This document shows positions 33,030 to 46,425 of a stretch of 64,000 bases of DNA, one piece after another. The position numbers and the translations under genes were made by a program. The stretch lies in assembly GCF_018687715.1 (NCBI RefSeq), contig NC_056765.1, positions 20,413,394-20,477,393 on the forward strand. Direction: 5' to 3'. The notes beneath the pieces are model-generated. The model saw only the letters and a list, made by a program, of their open reading frames with translations. It was not told the origin of the DNA and made no database searches. Numbering within the stretch: the first letter of the stretch is position 1; the number at the start of each line of letters is the position of its first letter. The stretch is from Carya illinoinensis. Lineage: Eukaryota > Streptophyta > Magnoliopsida > Fagales > Juglandaceae.

Positions 33030-35735
33030 TGTGATATTTCCAGTATTATCGGATTGGGCTTTTTTTAAATAAGACAATTATAATATTTTTGAAGAGCTCA
33101 AAAAATGCTCTTCAAAATTATTATAATTGTGAAAATTTATTTAATTTAAATGATTTCAGTTATTTACAAATATTACGATATTTAAATTCTGTTGAAAACA
33201 CTAAATTAATTTAAATAGATTTATTCTCTTCTATTAATTAACAAGACTTCATCATTTTAATTAATGATAAAGGAATATTATTTTATGAACTTTAATTTAT
33301 AAAATAATATTATATCTTAATTCCTCTCAGTGTTTTAAATTAAATAAATGATTACGCATTTTCAAATCAGTATTTAAACGCACCGTTAAATCGTTTTGAA
33401 GATCCCAAAACGAAAGGTCTGGATTAAATATGCGTGGCCAGCTGGGCCATCGAGCACCTCCATCGGCACCACAAGCTCACGGGCTTCACCCTCATGGTCT
33501 TCCTGTCCCCCTAACTCTCTCCCTCTCCATTGCACCACCTCACACACGTATGAAGCTAACGCACGGGTTCCTCCACTTCCACCACCGTGATCCTCAGCCA
33601 CCCACGACCTCCCCTAGCTATTCCCATGCCCAACCGAAGTCCCAATCTCTCTCACTCTCCCCCACCCTCTCACGGGTATTTTTCCACCTCATGACCAAAT
33701 CTACCACCGTGGACCACTGTATAGCCACCACCTCGCCCCCATAGCTTCACCAACAACCTCGCAAGCTCCTCCATGCCTGGCCATAGTCTCCAGCCATTCC
33801 CTTGCCTCCCAAGCAACCTCACTCTCTCGGGTGCACTATTCACAGTGAGATACTGCCGTGCTCCACCTCTCACCACCATTTTGAGACCACCATGAGCTTC
33901 CCCATGTCCACCCCTTCCAAGTCCACCAACCCACATGCCAAAATAGTCCCCCAGCCATTGTGGATAGCCATTGTACGTGGCTAACCACCATCATACGCAG
34001 TTTAATCGCCATATACGACTCTTCCAGTGCCTCTAATCTTGCCGGGTAGCGGCAATGTTAGTTGATAGGTTGTGGACTATGTTGTTAGTATTGTGGAGTT
34101 CGCTAAGTAGTTGTGAAGTGAAGTGTGGCGGTATAGTGAAGTGTTGGACGTAATTGTGTAGCTGTGATGCGATGTAGTGTTATGAAGAAAGTACACGTGA
34201 CGTGTGCTCCATGTCGTGTAGCGATGCACCATGTGATGTGCGTTGTGATAATAAGTGATGTAGCGAAAGGAGTACACATGGTGAGTACTCCATGTTATGT
34301 AGCAATACACCCCATATGGCGAATTGCCAAGAAAGATGATTGCGTAGTAGAGGAGGTGTCCCAAAATAGCTGTGATGTGGCCTGTAGTCTGAGGTGGTAG
34401 GTCTTGCCTTGTAGTTGACTTATGGCTTAGAGTATATGATGGGCCCCAAGGTAGATCAAGTCGTAAAGATCCTTTGCAAGTTTCAGGTGTGGCAATTACA
34501 AGATCAAGGTTAGGAAGATCAAGGAAGCTATTCATGTATAGGGGTGCAATCCACTTGAGATGTGTTTAGCAAAAGCCCAACATTCAAGATGGGCTTGAGA
34601 GGAGGAGATCCCTTTTTCATCCATATGATATGCTACGGAAGACACGATTTGGGCCTATTGTTATTGAAAGGTTTGGACTTATTTATTTCATTAAAAGAGC
34701 TTATTTTATTAGTTTAGAATAATTAGGCTTGAGGATGTTAGCCTACACATGTCTTATTTCTAATGGACTAGGGATTTTTTGGGAAGGCCTTGTATTTTGG
34801 CCAAGGGTTTATTTGGAAAGTTATTGTTTTATGTCTCACTAGGGTTTCAGAAGTTACTGTAGCACGGCGCGTGGCACTATTCACGCTACAGTACCCAAGG
34901 CTTTGTTCATTTAGGATTTTTGGGGATTGTCTATTTAAACCACTTGTAATCTCATTTGAGAGGCAGACTATATGGAATTTTCATTGAGAGTTGAGTTATC
35001 TTCTCTTGTTCTTTTTGAACTTTTGAACTCATCAAAGGTAAATCAAAACCTTTGTGGCATTCCTCCTTTATAATCTAGGTTCTTGAGACGAGTTCTTCAA
35101 CGGGTCTAGATTTTAATATAATCTAGGTTCTTTTCAATGAGTTCTCTTCGGGTCTAGATTCTTCATCCGTAGACCTGAGTTTGGCTTTCTTGGGGTTGTT
35201 TTTCCAGTATTGTTGTTGGGTCTGAAAGCATGTCGATTGGGGTTCACATCAGTATATGTGAAGTATGAGATTGTGTAAGAGTAGCGCAGTGGAAGCATGA
35301 CAGGTGTCATGACGTAACTCAGGATTTGTCTCGAGCTACGTGACATGACAGAGATGTGGTGGTGAATGGAGCCATGTCTTGTCGAGTGTTGGGATGAACT
35401 TGTAAAGGGGTCAGGAAGTAGGATGGTCCTACTGACCGGTTTGAGTAGAGCTTGTTTATACAATTGGACGTTCATTAGACTATAAGTTGATCTTCAGTGA
35501 TAAAGGGTAAGGTACATGTGCATCTGGTGAGACACATATATCGGACGAATTTACCATATATAATAGGTAATCTATCCTAAATATGGTTACACGATGTTTA
35601 AGCCTCAGAGTTGGCTTAAAGTTATGTAGCATGTATGGATGGGAATGAGGATTGAGTATGGGCTAGGAAGCAAGAAGGTAATAATGGGTATATTGTCTAG
35701 GATCGGGATGCGGGACTTAGTTGGTCTGAGTCACA
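33030..35735 (+). mobile_element. Probable solo LTR, 2706 bp
   Basis: Starts TGTGATATTTCC and ends GGTCTGAGTCACA, like other LTRs here. The flanking 5-mers are TTATA (33025-33029) and TCATA (35736-35740), 4/5 alike. It has an AT-rich beginning, a C-rich block (33430-33980), two ~86-bp imperfect repeats (34170-34330) and a TATA box CTATTTAAA at 34930. No coding region. The ends are inferred from pattern, so confidence is moderate. Confidence 0.55.
34930..34938 (+). promoter_or_regulatory. LTR TATA box (CTATTTAAA)
   Basis: A TATA-type promoter in the probable solo LTR, reading away from the RTM2-like gene. A direct repeat of TATAATCTAGGTTCTT-like sequence follows at 35070-35160. Confidence 0.45.
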
Positions 35736-38700
35736 TCATAAATAAAGGCAATTAAAAAAAATTAAATGAATTATGATTGTGGTTGTGGTGGTAGTATAGA
35801 GTTTTGGGACATCATTGACTGGAATTGTTCAAATATTTTTTGGTTATTTAATCGTAACCTCTCTTCTAATTTTGCCTTTAAATCTGCTGCTTGATCTAAT
35901 CGGCTCAGCAACTCTTTTTCCTTCGACCTCAAGTGCAGCTTCCTCTAATTCCTTAGTCGTGTCGTCATTTGATCTAACTTTAGAAGAGGATGATGATGTT
36001 GAGGATGGCTTCACGCAATATCTTAAGCCCCTCAAATATCCAGAACGTGATCCAAGAACTTGAGAAAAGACTTGAGCATCGTTAATAGATGATTCATCAG
36101 ATGGATCCACAACAGTTTCCTTAAGAGATATCATCTTGTCCTACAAAAAAAAACATTAAAATTAGTATAGGTAACAAAAATATCTTTAGACAATGGAATT
36201 AAATAAACTTAAACTTACATAATTTGCCTCTACCTCAGGATTGCTCCAAATACCATCATGATTTTTATGTGCTTTAGTATACAATTAGGTCAGATCATAG
36301 TCAGCAGGACTTTCTTCTTACTGCCAAATGAAAATCTATATCAGAATTTAAATCATAAAAGTGTATAATATTAATATTTAATGGGGACTAAAATAACTTA
36401 CCATTTTTTTGACAAGAGATGAAAGGATTGAGAACTCGAATGATGTTGTATCATTAAATTTGATCTATTTGCTTTGTTCACCATACTCCGTTGCTAAAAG
36501 AAAGTATTATAATTTTATGTTTAATATATCTATCATATATTATTAAAAAAAGATAGCAGCAAAATTACCTTATAAGCATGATCTTCAAACAAATCATAAA
36601 CTTTCTCCCATTCGTTTGGTGGCATTGCTTGGAATGGATTTTGACGCGCCTCTATCGTAGTACTAAACTTTTGATAGTGTGCATGACATCGACCTTTGTA
36701 CCTCCAGAATGCATTCGACATCAGTTCCTCAATTGTTAGTCGATCCTCTCGTTGGCCCGAATTTAGTTCAAACTCGTCCTTCAAAAAAAAAATATATAAA
36801 CAATTAGTATAAATACAAAAGTTATTTAAATTAACATGTTATACAAAGTAACTTATTAACAGGCAACGATTTTTGATGTGGACTTTCACATCTTGAGAAA
36901 CTTTAGCCAAAAAGGATGTAGTCATCCGTGCATACGTGTGAGTAAGGGTACCAACATAAGAAGCAAGCCAAGCTGGTGAATCCCTGGAGCCACCGGTGTG
37001 ATCATTAGGTATATCGATTTTAATTTTACCTATTTTCCTTACTTTTTCTATGCAGACACCCCACGTAATGCCTCTAACTCGGCACTGGTTTACAACAACT
37101 ATATATACAATAATTAAAGCATATATTTTAATTAAATTATTTTATTTAAAATATATGTAGTGATAAAATATCTTGTTTTGGTTTTGGTGATGTTGGCCCA
37201 CCATTGTTGGCAGGTGAACCACACGGGGGAGTTAGTAAGGGGTGGAGATGGCTCATGTGTTTTTTTGTATTTAGGAGGTATATCTATTTGAAATTATAAT
37301 AAATTATTATTCGAACAAGATATATTATGGATTTTTATAAGAATTATACCTATACAACTATCTGTTTGAAAATCATTCAGTATCAGTTTTGTTGGACCAG
37401 TCGCTCTCATCCTCAGTAGACACTTCAATTGATTCATGTTCTTCTGAAATTTCACCTTCAATTACTTCGGGTTGAACATCTTCTCTACGCAATGGGACCA
37501 TGTCATATTGGCTTAGATCAACAAATAGATTGATGCCTGATTCATTTTCTTGATATGTTTCTTCATGGTCTGGACTATCAACTTCTTCATGTGATTTGTC
37601 TGCCTCTAGAAGATAATCATATACATTTCTTGGTGCAAACTTCTTGACTACCCACCATGCATTTCCGTACTCCAGATCATCTAAATAAAAAACTTGATAT
37701 GCTTGGCAAGCGAGAATGAAAGGATCATCCTCATACCATTTGCGAGATGTATTGACACTTACAAAATATTCATCCCTACGCACTCCCAACCTAGGATTTG
37801 AGACATCCCACCAATTACATTTAAATAACCAGACCATATATCCCCCCACATACTTTAATGCTATGATATCTTCCACAATTTTGTAAAAATCAATATTATC
37901 ATCCACATGGCTTCCTTCGACTACCACCTAACAAATTTGAGTTTTCCTATATCGTTCTCTGTCTGTTGTGTGAAATCTATATCCACGCACTAAACATCCT
38001 GAATATTGGATGGCCTGCTTAGATGGACCACATGCCTAAGCATACACTTCTGGTGAGATTTCACCTGAATTTTCACTATATTTTGATAAAACCTACATCA
38101 ATAAATATTATTCTACTTATATCAATATCATATATAAATATGGTGACATTCAAGGTATAAAGTTCAAAGAAATTGTGCATGGCTTTTCTAGTAATACCAC
38201 ATGTTCAAACCACGAGGCAAATTCTTCTTCGTGCGTCTTTTCTACGTCAGTCACACAATTTGTGCGAAGTAGTTGTATATGTTCACTGGGTATGTTAATG
38301 TGAACTATTAATTTGTATTAATATATACTATATTACAATAAATGCACTTAAAAATACTATTGAATTAGATGATCATCACTAACCTCAAATAGTGGTCAAT
38401 CTCTTCACAGTTATTTAAGACATACCATCGAGCTCTTTCAAACTCTCACCCACATAGATTAGAGCTCCCTTGTGCACCTATGGGACTTAGTTTCTGGAGA
38501 AACACGGTAAATGCTGACGAAACTCCCATTTGTCCACCTTCATAATTTCGATCCAGTCTCGTAAATCTAGTATCAACCCCACGAAACTATATTGAACAAA
38601 ATGGATGCCACTCATTATCAATGTATGACTCTGCAATCGATCCTTCTGAACGAACCTTACTCCCCACAGATTGCTTAAGTTTTTCCAAAAACCTTCAATA

Positions 38701-39036
38701 GGATACATCCATTTATACTGAACGGGACTAACAACTAAAGCCTCACGAGATAGATGCACAGCCAAATGAACCATTACATCAAATAATGAAGGTAGGTACA
38801 AACTTTCCAACTTGCACAATATCAATGCAATTTTAGCTTCCTTTTTAATGAGACATGAACTTTCAATGTTCTACTGCAAATACTCCTGAAAAATTGCCCT
38901 AATTCTATGAGAGCTGTACAAACATCTCGAGTAAGCTTTCCACGCACACCAACTGGCAACAATAGCTACAGAAATATATGAAAATTGTGACTTTTGGGAC
39001 TAAATATCTTCCAATCATGAGTTCGAACACATTTTG

Positions 39037-39041
39037 ACAAG
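39037..39041. repeat. TSD of insertion in CACTA transposase, copy 1 (ACAAG)
   Basis: Equal to ACAAG at 41404-41408. Confidence 0.75.
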
Positions 39042-41403
39042 TGTTGCGCCTAAACTTTGACTCAAATTAATGAACCAAAAATTTAGTACAGTTTTACTTT
39101 CAAGTATATAGGTGTTGTAGTATTTTACAGGTTTGAATCCAAAGGGATTGACTTTTGTGATAAAGAATATAAATTCAAACAATGAAACGAAATTACTAAA
39201 AGAAACGTACAATCGAATATAAAGATGAAGATTTATAAAATAAATGAATCAAACTAAAATGATAAAATGAATTGATATAAAGAAAGACTAAGGTTTCGAG
39301 GATGTCTAATAATTTATGATATTGTTTTCGATTGATTTACTTCAATTAAACTAGAATAATGATTCTGTTTAATTGGAAGATTTAGCATTTAAGATCAAGA
39401 AACAAATAGTCGCTTATGATTGAGCGTGAATGATTGATGATTAAAGCATTCACAAATCTATTTGAATATCACAGGGATTTCTCAAGCATTCACTATATTC
39501 GGAAATCACAATGAATCAAGATAAATATATAGATAATCAAAATATCCAATAATAAAATCCTTCAATCGATCAAGCTCACAGAATAAATTTTACGTGGATC
39601 CGAAAACAATATTTAAATCATTAAACTTCACCTCTAACCTTAATATGAAAATTTAGCCAAACATATTCATTACAAGTACTATAGAAATCACATAAATATT
39701 CTTCATTAGAAAACTAAAAGAAAACACAAGAAATACTAGGCAACAATTTAGAAACAATAAAACTTCAATCCAGTCGATGTCGAGAGAATAAAATCCACAT
39801 CGTCATTGAACTGTAGAAAATAGAAATGAGAAAACTCCCTCCACGTCCCTCACTCCCGTCAGACGAAAAATGTCCACACTCAAAACTCTCATGCCTCACG
39901 TACTCAACTCCACTCAAAACATCCACTGACTCTCTACATCAATTCCAAACTCTCTCCACTCAATACTCTACTTCCCTCTCTATGTCCCTCTACTCTCCTC
40001 TTCTCCCTCCAATCAATTCCCTAAGAAAATTCAAAACAGCCAAGTCTTTAAATCACCACCAACTTACCTCAACTACCCCCCTCCCTCTCGTCCATCCACG
40101 TACCAGAATAGAGTCAGCACAAATAAAATCCCTCAACTCGACTATACCTTTCTTTCACTCACCCAATTCACTCAAGCACCCACTTCACGTCAATACTTTA
40201 TCCCCACCGACCGACTCTCGTTTTAATCAATCAAGCACATACTCTCCTAAGAAAATTCAAAGCAGCCCCCCACGTCTTAATCCCCAGCCGACTTCTTTTT
40301 TTTTTTTTTTTTTCTTTCCCTCACTCAAACCATGTCAAGCACGGCACCTGGCTTTTTTTTTTTTTTTTTTCCTTCCTTCCAGCCCCACACGTGTTCACAT
40401 TTTAGCCAGCCCCACTTCTCCTCTCTACTGTACCTCACGTCCCAACTCTAACCCCCAATCAAACTCCCTCCACGTCTTCCCCCTCTCCAATAAAACTCAA
40501 CCAAATGAAACTCCAGAAAATCTCCCCCCTCCCCTCACTCACTCTACTCGCCATCCCCTTTTATAGAACAAAGAATATATCATTAAATAACTGAAGGGAC
40601 CTCCAACGTGAAGACTCCACTGAAAATATCCTCCAATCAACCGACACGAGGGCTTCAAATTATTTGATTCTGCTTACCACGTTTACAACACCGAAAGGAA
40701 AGCTACACTTTCAGTCTTCACCTCTTATCAATGTAAAAGTCAAGCCAAATAACAAGTTGCCGCCTCAAGCCTTATGTTCACACTCTACCGAAAATTCAAT
40801 CCTAGCTTCTTCTTTTTTTCTCTTTTCACTTTTGCCATATACATCCATACCACCCACCTCCATGTCCTTGTTTTTCTTTTCAACATGCCTCTACTTGGTT
40901 TCAGCCCCCTTTTTAGACTTTGACTTTGCATGTATTCGTCCACTGCAAACCATTTTCTTCATCGCATGTGTTTATGAACAATCAAGGTAAGAAAGTCACT
41001 ACCGAAAAGTCATCTTCATTTTGTGTCTTTTTTTCAGTTTCCAAATACACTACTGCTTTCCTTCTCTTCATTCCTCTTAATTAATATGCACTGTTGGTCA
41101 AAAGTTCCAACCGGATCCCATTTGAATTTTATTTAAGCTGAAAATAAGAAGAAAGAAATAACACTCAAAAATAAATTAAAAGAAAAATAGATTATCAAAA
41201 AATAGACTATATATGTGAGGAAATATTGTCCCATTAAATCATAGTTATAAAATTAAGCATAAACATGATATCAATTAATTAAAAATACAACTCGTATTTA
41301 TGCTTATTAACCATTTTCCATCTAAAACCAATAATAGTGTCACGAAGAATTTAAAATACATTAGTTTTAAATAGCTAAAACATGCAATATTTCAGCTCAA
41401 TCA
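39042..41403 (-). mobile_element. 2362-bp LTR-like insertion (TG...CA) in the CACTA transposase
   Basis: Bounded by TG (39042, TGTTGCGCC) and CA (41403, CTCAATCA) and flanked by the 5-bp duplication ACAAG. Transposase homology stops at one side and resumes at the other. No coding domain or internal primer site was found, so it is best read as a solo LTR. Two T runs (near 40297 and 40354) and a C-rich block give a long proline-rich open frame (39826-40566) that is not a gene. Orientation is uncertain. Confidence 0.7.
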
Positions 41404-41408
41404 ACAAG
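41404..41408. repeat. TSD of insertion in CACTA transposase, copy 2 (ACAAG)
   Basis: Exact partner of 39037-39041. Confidence 0.75.
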
Positions 41409-42424
41409 TTTGAAGCATAACCATTGGGTAATTTGATTGTGATGAACCAGTTACAGAATTCTTTCTCTCATCACTTGAAAGTGTATACCATCCAAGGGGC
41501 ATATAGGTTGACGACCCAGTGTCTTGCAAATGCAACTCCGATCTTATCCCCAACTTTTTTGAATCTTTATGAGAGTTGACTGTATCTTTTGTCTTCCCTT
41601 GTATTGACATCAGGATGCCCAAAATATTCTTACATATATTTTTTTCAATGTGCATAACGTCTAAATTGTGACTCAGTCTCAAGGTAAACCAGTATGGCAA
41701 CTCAGAGAAAATACTTTTTTTTGTCCAATTCAATTCCACTGCTTGTCATTTCCTTTTTCAACATTTTGCATCCTTCCCAAATCTGTTGTCTGAAATATCT
41801 TCCAATTACGTGAGAATACCACCTCTAGAATACTCTTGCGGTGATGCGCTCAACCCTTCCATCAAACATTACTCCATTTGAACGCCATCTATGATCATGA
41901 GGTAGATATCGACTGTGTCCCATGAAACATAATTTTCGGTCATTCGTTAACCACTAAGACTGTGTATATTTATTACAAATAGGACAAGCCATTTTTCCTT
42001 TTATGCTCCACCCAAACAAGTTTTCGTATGCTAGAAAATCATTTACTGTCCAAAGTACTGAAGCATGCATCTTGAATTTACACGACAAGGCCGCACATCA
42101 TATGTATTGACACCCTGTTCCCACAACTCTTTCAACTTTGCTATCATTGGCTGTAAATATACGTCTATTTTATTTCCTTGTGACCTTGACCCTGGGATCA
42201 ATAAAGTCATAATAAAATATGGATCCTTCATACATTTTCATGGTGGAAAATTATAGGGCATTAATATGACAGGCCAGGTGCTATGAGAAGTGTGCATATT
42301 GCCAAATGGATTAAAGCCATCAGTTGTTAAACCAAGACGTACATTGCAAGGTTCTTCAACAAACCATAGATAATCGTCATCAAATTTCTTCCAGGAATCT
42401 GCAGGATGCGTGAGGAATTAAGTA

Positions 42425-43130
42425 TTAATCATTTTAATTAGAGTGCTTAAAGATTTTTAATTAAATATTTTATAAGTGTATTTTAAGCATTAAAAATGGT
42501 TTTAATTAGAGTGCTTAAAGATTTTTAATTATATATTATAGTCTTTTAATGAAATATTTTATAAGTATATTTTAAGTATTACAAATGGTTTTAATTAGAG
42601 TGCTTAAAGATTTTTAATTATACATTTTAATTTTTTAATTAAATATTTTATAAGTATAGTTTAAGCATTAATCATTTTAATTAGACTGCTTAAAGATTTT
42701 TAATTATACATTATATTTTTTTAATTAAATATTTTATAAGTATATTTTAAGTATGAATCATTTTAATTAGAGTGCTTAAAGATTTTTAATTACACATTAT
42801 AATTTTTTAATTAAATATTTTTTAAATATATTTTAAGTATTACAAATGATTTTAATTATAGTGCTTAAAGATTTTTAATTATACATTATAATTTTTTATT
42901 TAAATATTTTTAAGTATATTTTAAGTATTACAAATAGTTTTAATTAGAGTGCTTAAAGATTTTTAATTATACATTATAATTTTTTAATTAAATATTTTTA
43001 AGTATATTTTAAGTATTACAAATGATTTTAATTAGAGTGTTTAAAGATTTTTAATTATACATTATAAGTTTTTAACTAATATTTTATAAGTATATTTTAA
43101 GAAAACATCACTTTAATTAGAGTGCTTAAA
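42425..43130. repeat. AT-rich minisatellite, about eight ~88-bp units
   Basis: The unit carries TTTTAATTAGAGTGCTTAAAG, then TTTTTAATTATACATTATAA, then TAATTAAATATTTTATAAG and TATTTTAAGTATTACAAATG. The GTGCTTAAAG core recurs near 42444, 42503, 42599, 42685, 42771, 42861, 42946, 43035 and 43119. Spacing is 84-96 except a short first unit. It sits just upstream of the transposase pieces inside the CACTA element. Confidence 0.9.
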
Positions 43131-45307
43131 GGGTTTGATTTTGTTCTAACAGAATTATGTTCGAGTAAAATTCTGTTCAAACTGGGTAAATTCAATTCAA
43201 ACGGGATTCAGAGTGTTTAAATGGGACCAAGCCAGAAATCAGTCACGAGACAGAGCAAAAAACTGAATCACAAAACCCAACTTTCACATACATGATGGCA
43301 TATTTCAATACAATACATTCAAAATTATATGATTATACCTAAATATGATTATTAAATAACTTAGAAAACTATAAAAACTTACTTTTAATTTTTGCAATCC
43401 AATAAAAATATCAATCCACAATACCTATATATGCATAAAACACATTAAACCTCTGTTCTATCTCAAGAATAAATGCAACAAATATCAATAAATGTGTAAA
43501 AAAAAATCGGAATGAAAAATAACGAATAAAAACATATTACCGCTTGGTGCACCTCTTTTCTCTCTCAAGAATCTCTTCTCTCTCACTTCTTTCAAGCCCT
43601 CTCTCTCCACAACACTCTCTCAAAGTTATCTGCCATGCTCTCTCTCTCTCTCAAACTTCAATCTGAGTGAAAATGAAATGAAAGGATCGGGTTAATAATA
43701 TGTGAATATCCATTTGAACGGATTTTTTAGAAGTTTGAATGAGAAGATCAAAAAATCGTGAATTTTTTCCACAATATTTTTCCATTCGAAGGGATAATAT
43801 TAGCGTTCGAACAAAAAAGGGAATATTCTCCAGCATATACTAATAATTTGATGCGAAATTTCCCTAAAAAAAAAAAAAAACACGTTTGAACAAATTTTAT
43901 CTCCATTTGACATTATTTGAAGTTAGTTCGAACAGATAATTATAGTAATATATAAGTATACATAATACACCCAATATTATTATTAGTATATATTAAAACT
44001 ATATACACTATATAATACTAAGTGTTACTAATAGTATAATACTAAGTTTCTTATAAATCTATAATATTAAGTATCACTAATAGTATAATATTTTATTTAG
44101 TATCACTAATAGCATTCTACTTATTAGTATAACTAATAGTATAACTACTTATTAGTGTAATACTAAATATCACTAATAGTATAATACTAAGTGATATTAT
44201 AGTACGAATAACATAAATATATGAAAACTAATATTACTATAATACTTTATAATATATTCTAAGTACCTTAGTATCTTACTAATATACAATATAAGTATAT
44301 TAAATATAAGTATTTTATACTTATATTTAATGCAATGTTTTACTATATACTTAGTATATTATAACTTTTTAATGCAATGTTTTACTTTATAATGCAATGT
44401 TTTACTATATAATATTTTATACTCATCTAATGCATAATATATATCCTATATTATATATATACTAGTTGCTTATAATATATATAGAGGATATATATAATAC
44501 TCTATACTATATACTATATATAGTTATCTAATATATTATATATATACTAGTCCAGAAATTTTTTATTAATACTAATATTAGAATTATATACTAGTATTAG
44601 TAACATAAAGCATATTTTTTTTTTACCTATTGTACTTATATATATTATTTTCTCATTATTATATATTTCATTCGAACGAACACCCTCACCGTTCGAACTT
44701 ATACCCTTTCCGTTTGAATGAAATGACGTTATATAAGTCGTGATACAGTTTCCTCTCCGTTCATTTCGTGCTCTCTCATTCGAACTAAAGGATCGTCTCC
44801 TCCACCGTTTGCAACTACAAAGCCGCCACCAACTCCGACCAAGTCCTCAAATCTCCAAGAACAAGAGGTATAAGTCCTCATCTTGTCCATTGGTTTGTTT
44901 TTTATTGAAACTAAATGTAGGTTTTGAGGGGGTCGGATTTTGAATCAACTCGACTCCATTTTATTGTTTTGGGGCCAAATGACATAAAAGTAATCGGTAG
45001 AAATGATGGGGTTTCACTCCTAAATCATTTCTACCGATTAAAACCAAGGATTATCAAGAATTCTTGATTTTTAAATTTGGAACTGAGTCGACTCAATCAT
45101 GTCTGTTTGGCTCAGTTTCGTTCGAATGAAATTTAAGGTCATTGGAATGGAATTTAAGGTCATTCGAACTAAAGATGATGTTTGCTAGTGCTTATTCGAA
45201 AGGATTGGAATCCATTCGAATAAGCAGTTGCCAAACATCATTTTTAACATCAAACTTCTTCACTTTAATTAGATTACATAATTATTTTGTGGATCAATAG
45301 TATACTA
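43131..45307. other. CACTA interior: AT-rich non-coding DNA with TTCGAA motifs
   Basis: Very AT-rich, with runs of ACTAATAGTATAATACTAAG-like words at 44020-44200 and several (C/G)TTCGAA palindromes (near 43771, 43805, 43927, 44670, 44691, 44778, 45121, 45155, 45187 and 45215). A CT-rich leader-like stretch lies at 43555-43660. No protein is recognised. Confidence 0.55.
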
Positions 45308-46425
45308 ATGGCAAGCAGCAGTAGAAGAAAACATTCCCGACCCTAGACAGGCCAAAGTAGTAGAGCAACTCCTTCTCAACAGGCTGTGAGGCCTAAACTA
45401 GTTGAGTGGGAGATCATTTTGGATGACTTCCGTGATGTTACTTGGGAGGAACGGAGCGTACATGACATCATCATTGATCGTGGATGGACAACAATTTGTC
45501 AGTAGAGGGGCACAGCATATCCTGAGATGAGATGGTCGATGAGTTTTACCGTGCCATGGGAGAGCAGACTGGTGAGGTTCTGTGCTACAACTTAGTAGTT
45601 TGGGAAGTGAGTATTATCTTCTCTCCCACTATTGCTGAGTTTCTCGATCTATAGCGGGAGACTGGTGCATATCCTGCAGTAGCAGCGGCAGCATCGAGAG
45701 CAACGACTGCATCATTTGATGAGGACACACTAGCCGTATCCTCATCACCAGCGTCGGGTGTAGAGACCACTCAATTGGATGCTCGCTCGGATGATAGTGA
45801 GAGCCGCGATGAGGTACTTGATGATAGTCTCATAGACAATCAGGTTCGTGAGCTAGTGCGAGATACTTTGGCTCCTCCATATGATGGCAGTAAAGTGATC
45901 CAACAAGCTGACTATATTGCATTTTTCAGAATGCTTAATTTGATTGTCAGGTATAACATTGATTCAAAAAAACACAAGACTAATTTTGGGGTCGAGTGGG
46001 ACAAATTTTTGTTACGGATAACCCATGGGGAGCTGATTGATTTGGCATTGTATTTCTTCCTCTGCATTTGAACAGAGTCACGTTATTCGGGTGGAGGTAG
46101 TCCACCATTTGCACTCCTGATATCTAACCTCCTACTCCAATCGGGGGTGACAGTGACTTTGAGTGAGCGGAGGTCACCACAGATGGGGCCCGTTAACAAG
46201 ATCACATTTAGCAAGAGCAAGGGTCACTTGCCGAAAACTCATGCAGTACAAGATTTGCCTCCGCCTACTGATCCAGCTTCTACTGCTACTACCAGTGTTG
46301 AGAGATAGCCTGTTGGGGCTACTTTGGGTGAGGTACGAGCTCTATTGGCAGAGCACTACCAAATTATGAAGCAGGACTTCACTGAGCCCATCATGGAGAA
46401 GCTTAAGGAATGGACGCTTATATAA
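45308..46425 (+). pseudogene. Divergent CACTA-borne frame, putative plant transposon protein type
   Basis: Runs opposite to the transposase. It starts MASSSRRKHSRP at 45308, continues with KLVEWEIILDDFRDVTWEER, then in a shifted frame EFYRAMGEQTGEVLCYNLVV, a conserved-looking stretch LNLIVRYNIDSKKHKTNFGV (45938-) and GELIDLALYF, and finally a tail TEPIMEKLKEWTLI ending at 46425. At least four stops or shifts break it. The pattern resembles the 'putative plant transposon protein' domain (PF20167 type) found in repeat-encoded proteins. It could instead be the remnant of another element inserted in the CACTA. Confidence 0.5.

Larger units (their letters stand above)
35773..42415 (-). pseudogene. 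CACTA transposase (TnpD type), interrupted and broken
   Basis: Pieces in order along the minus strand. (1) 42405-41404, Transposase_21 domain: NVRLGLTTDGFNPFGNMHTS, MKDPYFIMTLLIPGSRSQGN, SHNLDVMHIEKNICKNILG. (2) After the 2.4-kb insertion, 39036-38487, with PVGVRGK and a DUF4218-type region (PSLFDVMVHLAVHLSREALV, YKWMYPIEGFWK). (3) 37927-37373, DUF4216-type (FKCNWWDVSNPRLGVR, FYLDDLEYGNAWWVV). (4) ~37090-36533, the C-terminal plant transposase region (RVRGITWGV, RYKGRCHAHYQKF). (5) 36134-35773, tail (VLGSRSGYLRGLRY, then MMSQNSILPPQPQS and stop). The order matches the family. Introns probably separate some blocks, but stops inside the domains show it is a pseudogene. Confidence 0.85.

Noticed and set aside
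33396..33984. Overlapping proline/serine/threonine-rich frames
   Set aside because: C-rich LTR sequence with no start context, domain or splice pattern.
39826..40566. A 246-residue proline/serine-rich open frame
   Set aside because: It lies within the LTR-like insertion, comes from C-rich low-complexity sequence with long T runs, and has no recognisable domain.
42425..43130. CRISPR-like regular repeat
   Set aside because: Units are contiguous AT-rich minisatellite copies without unique spacers, in a plant transposon.
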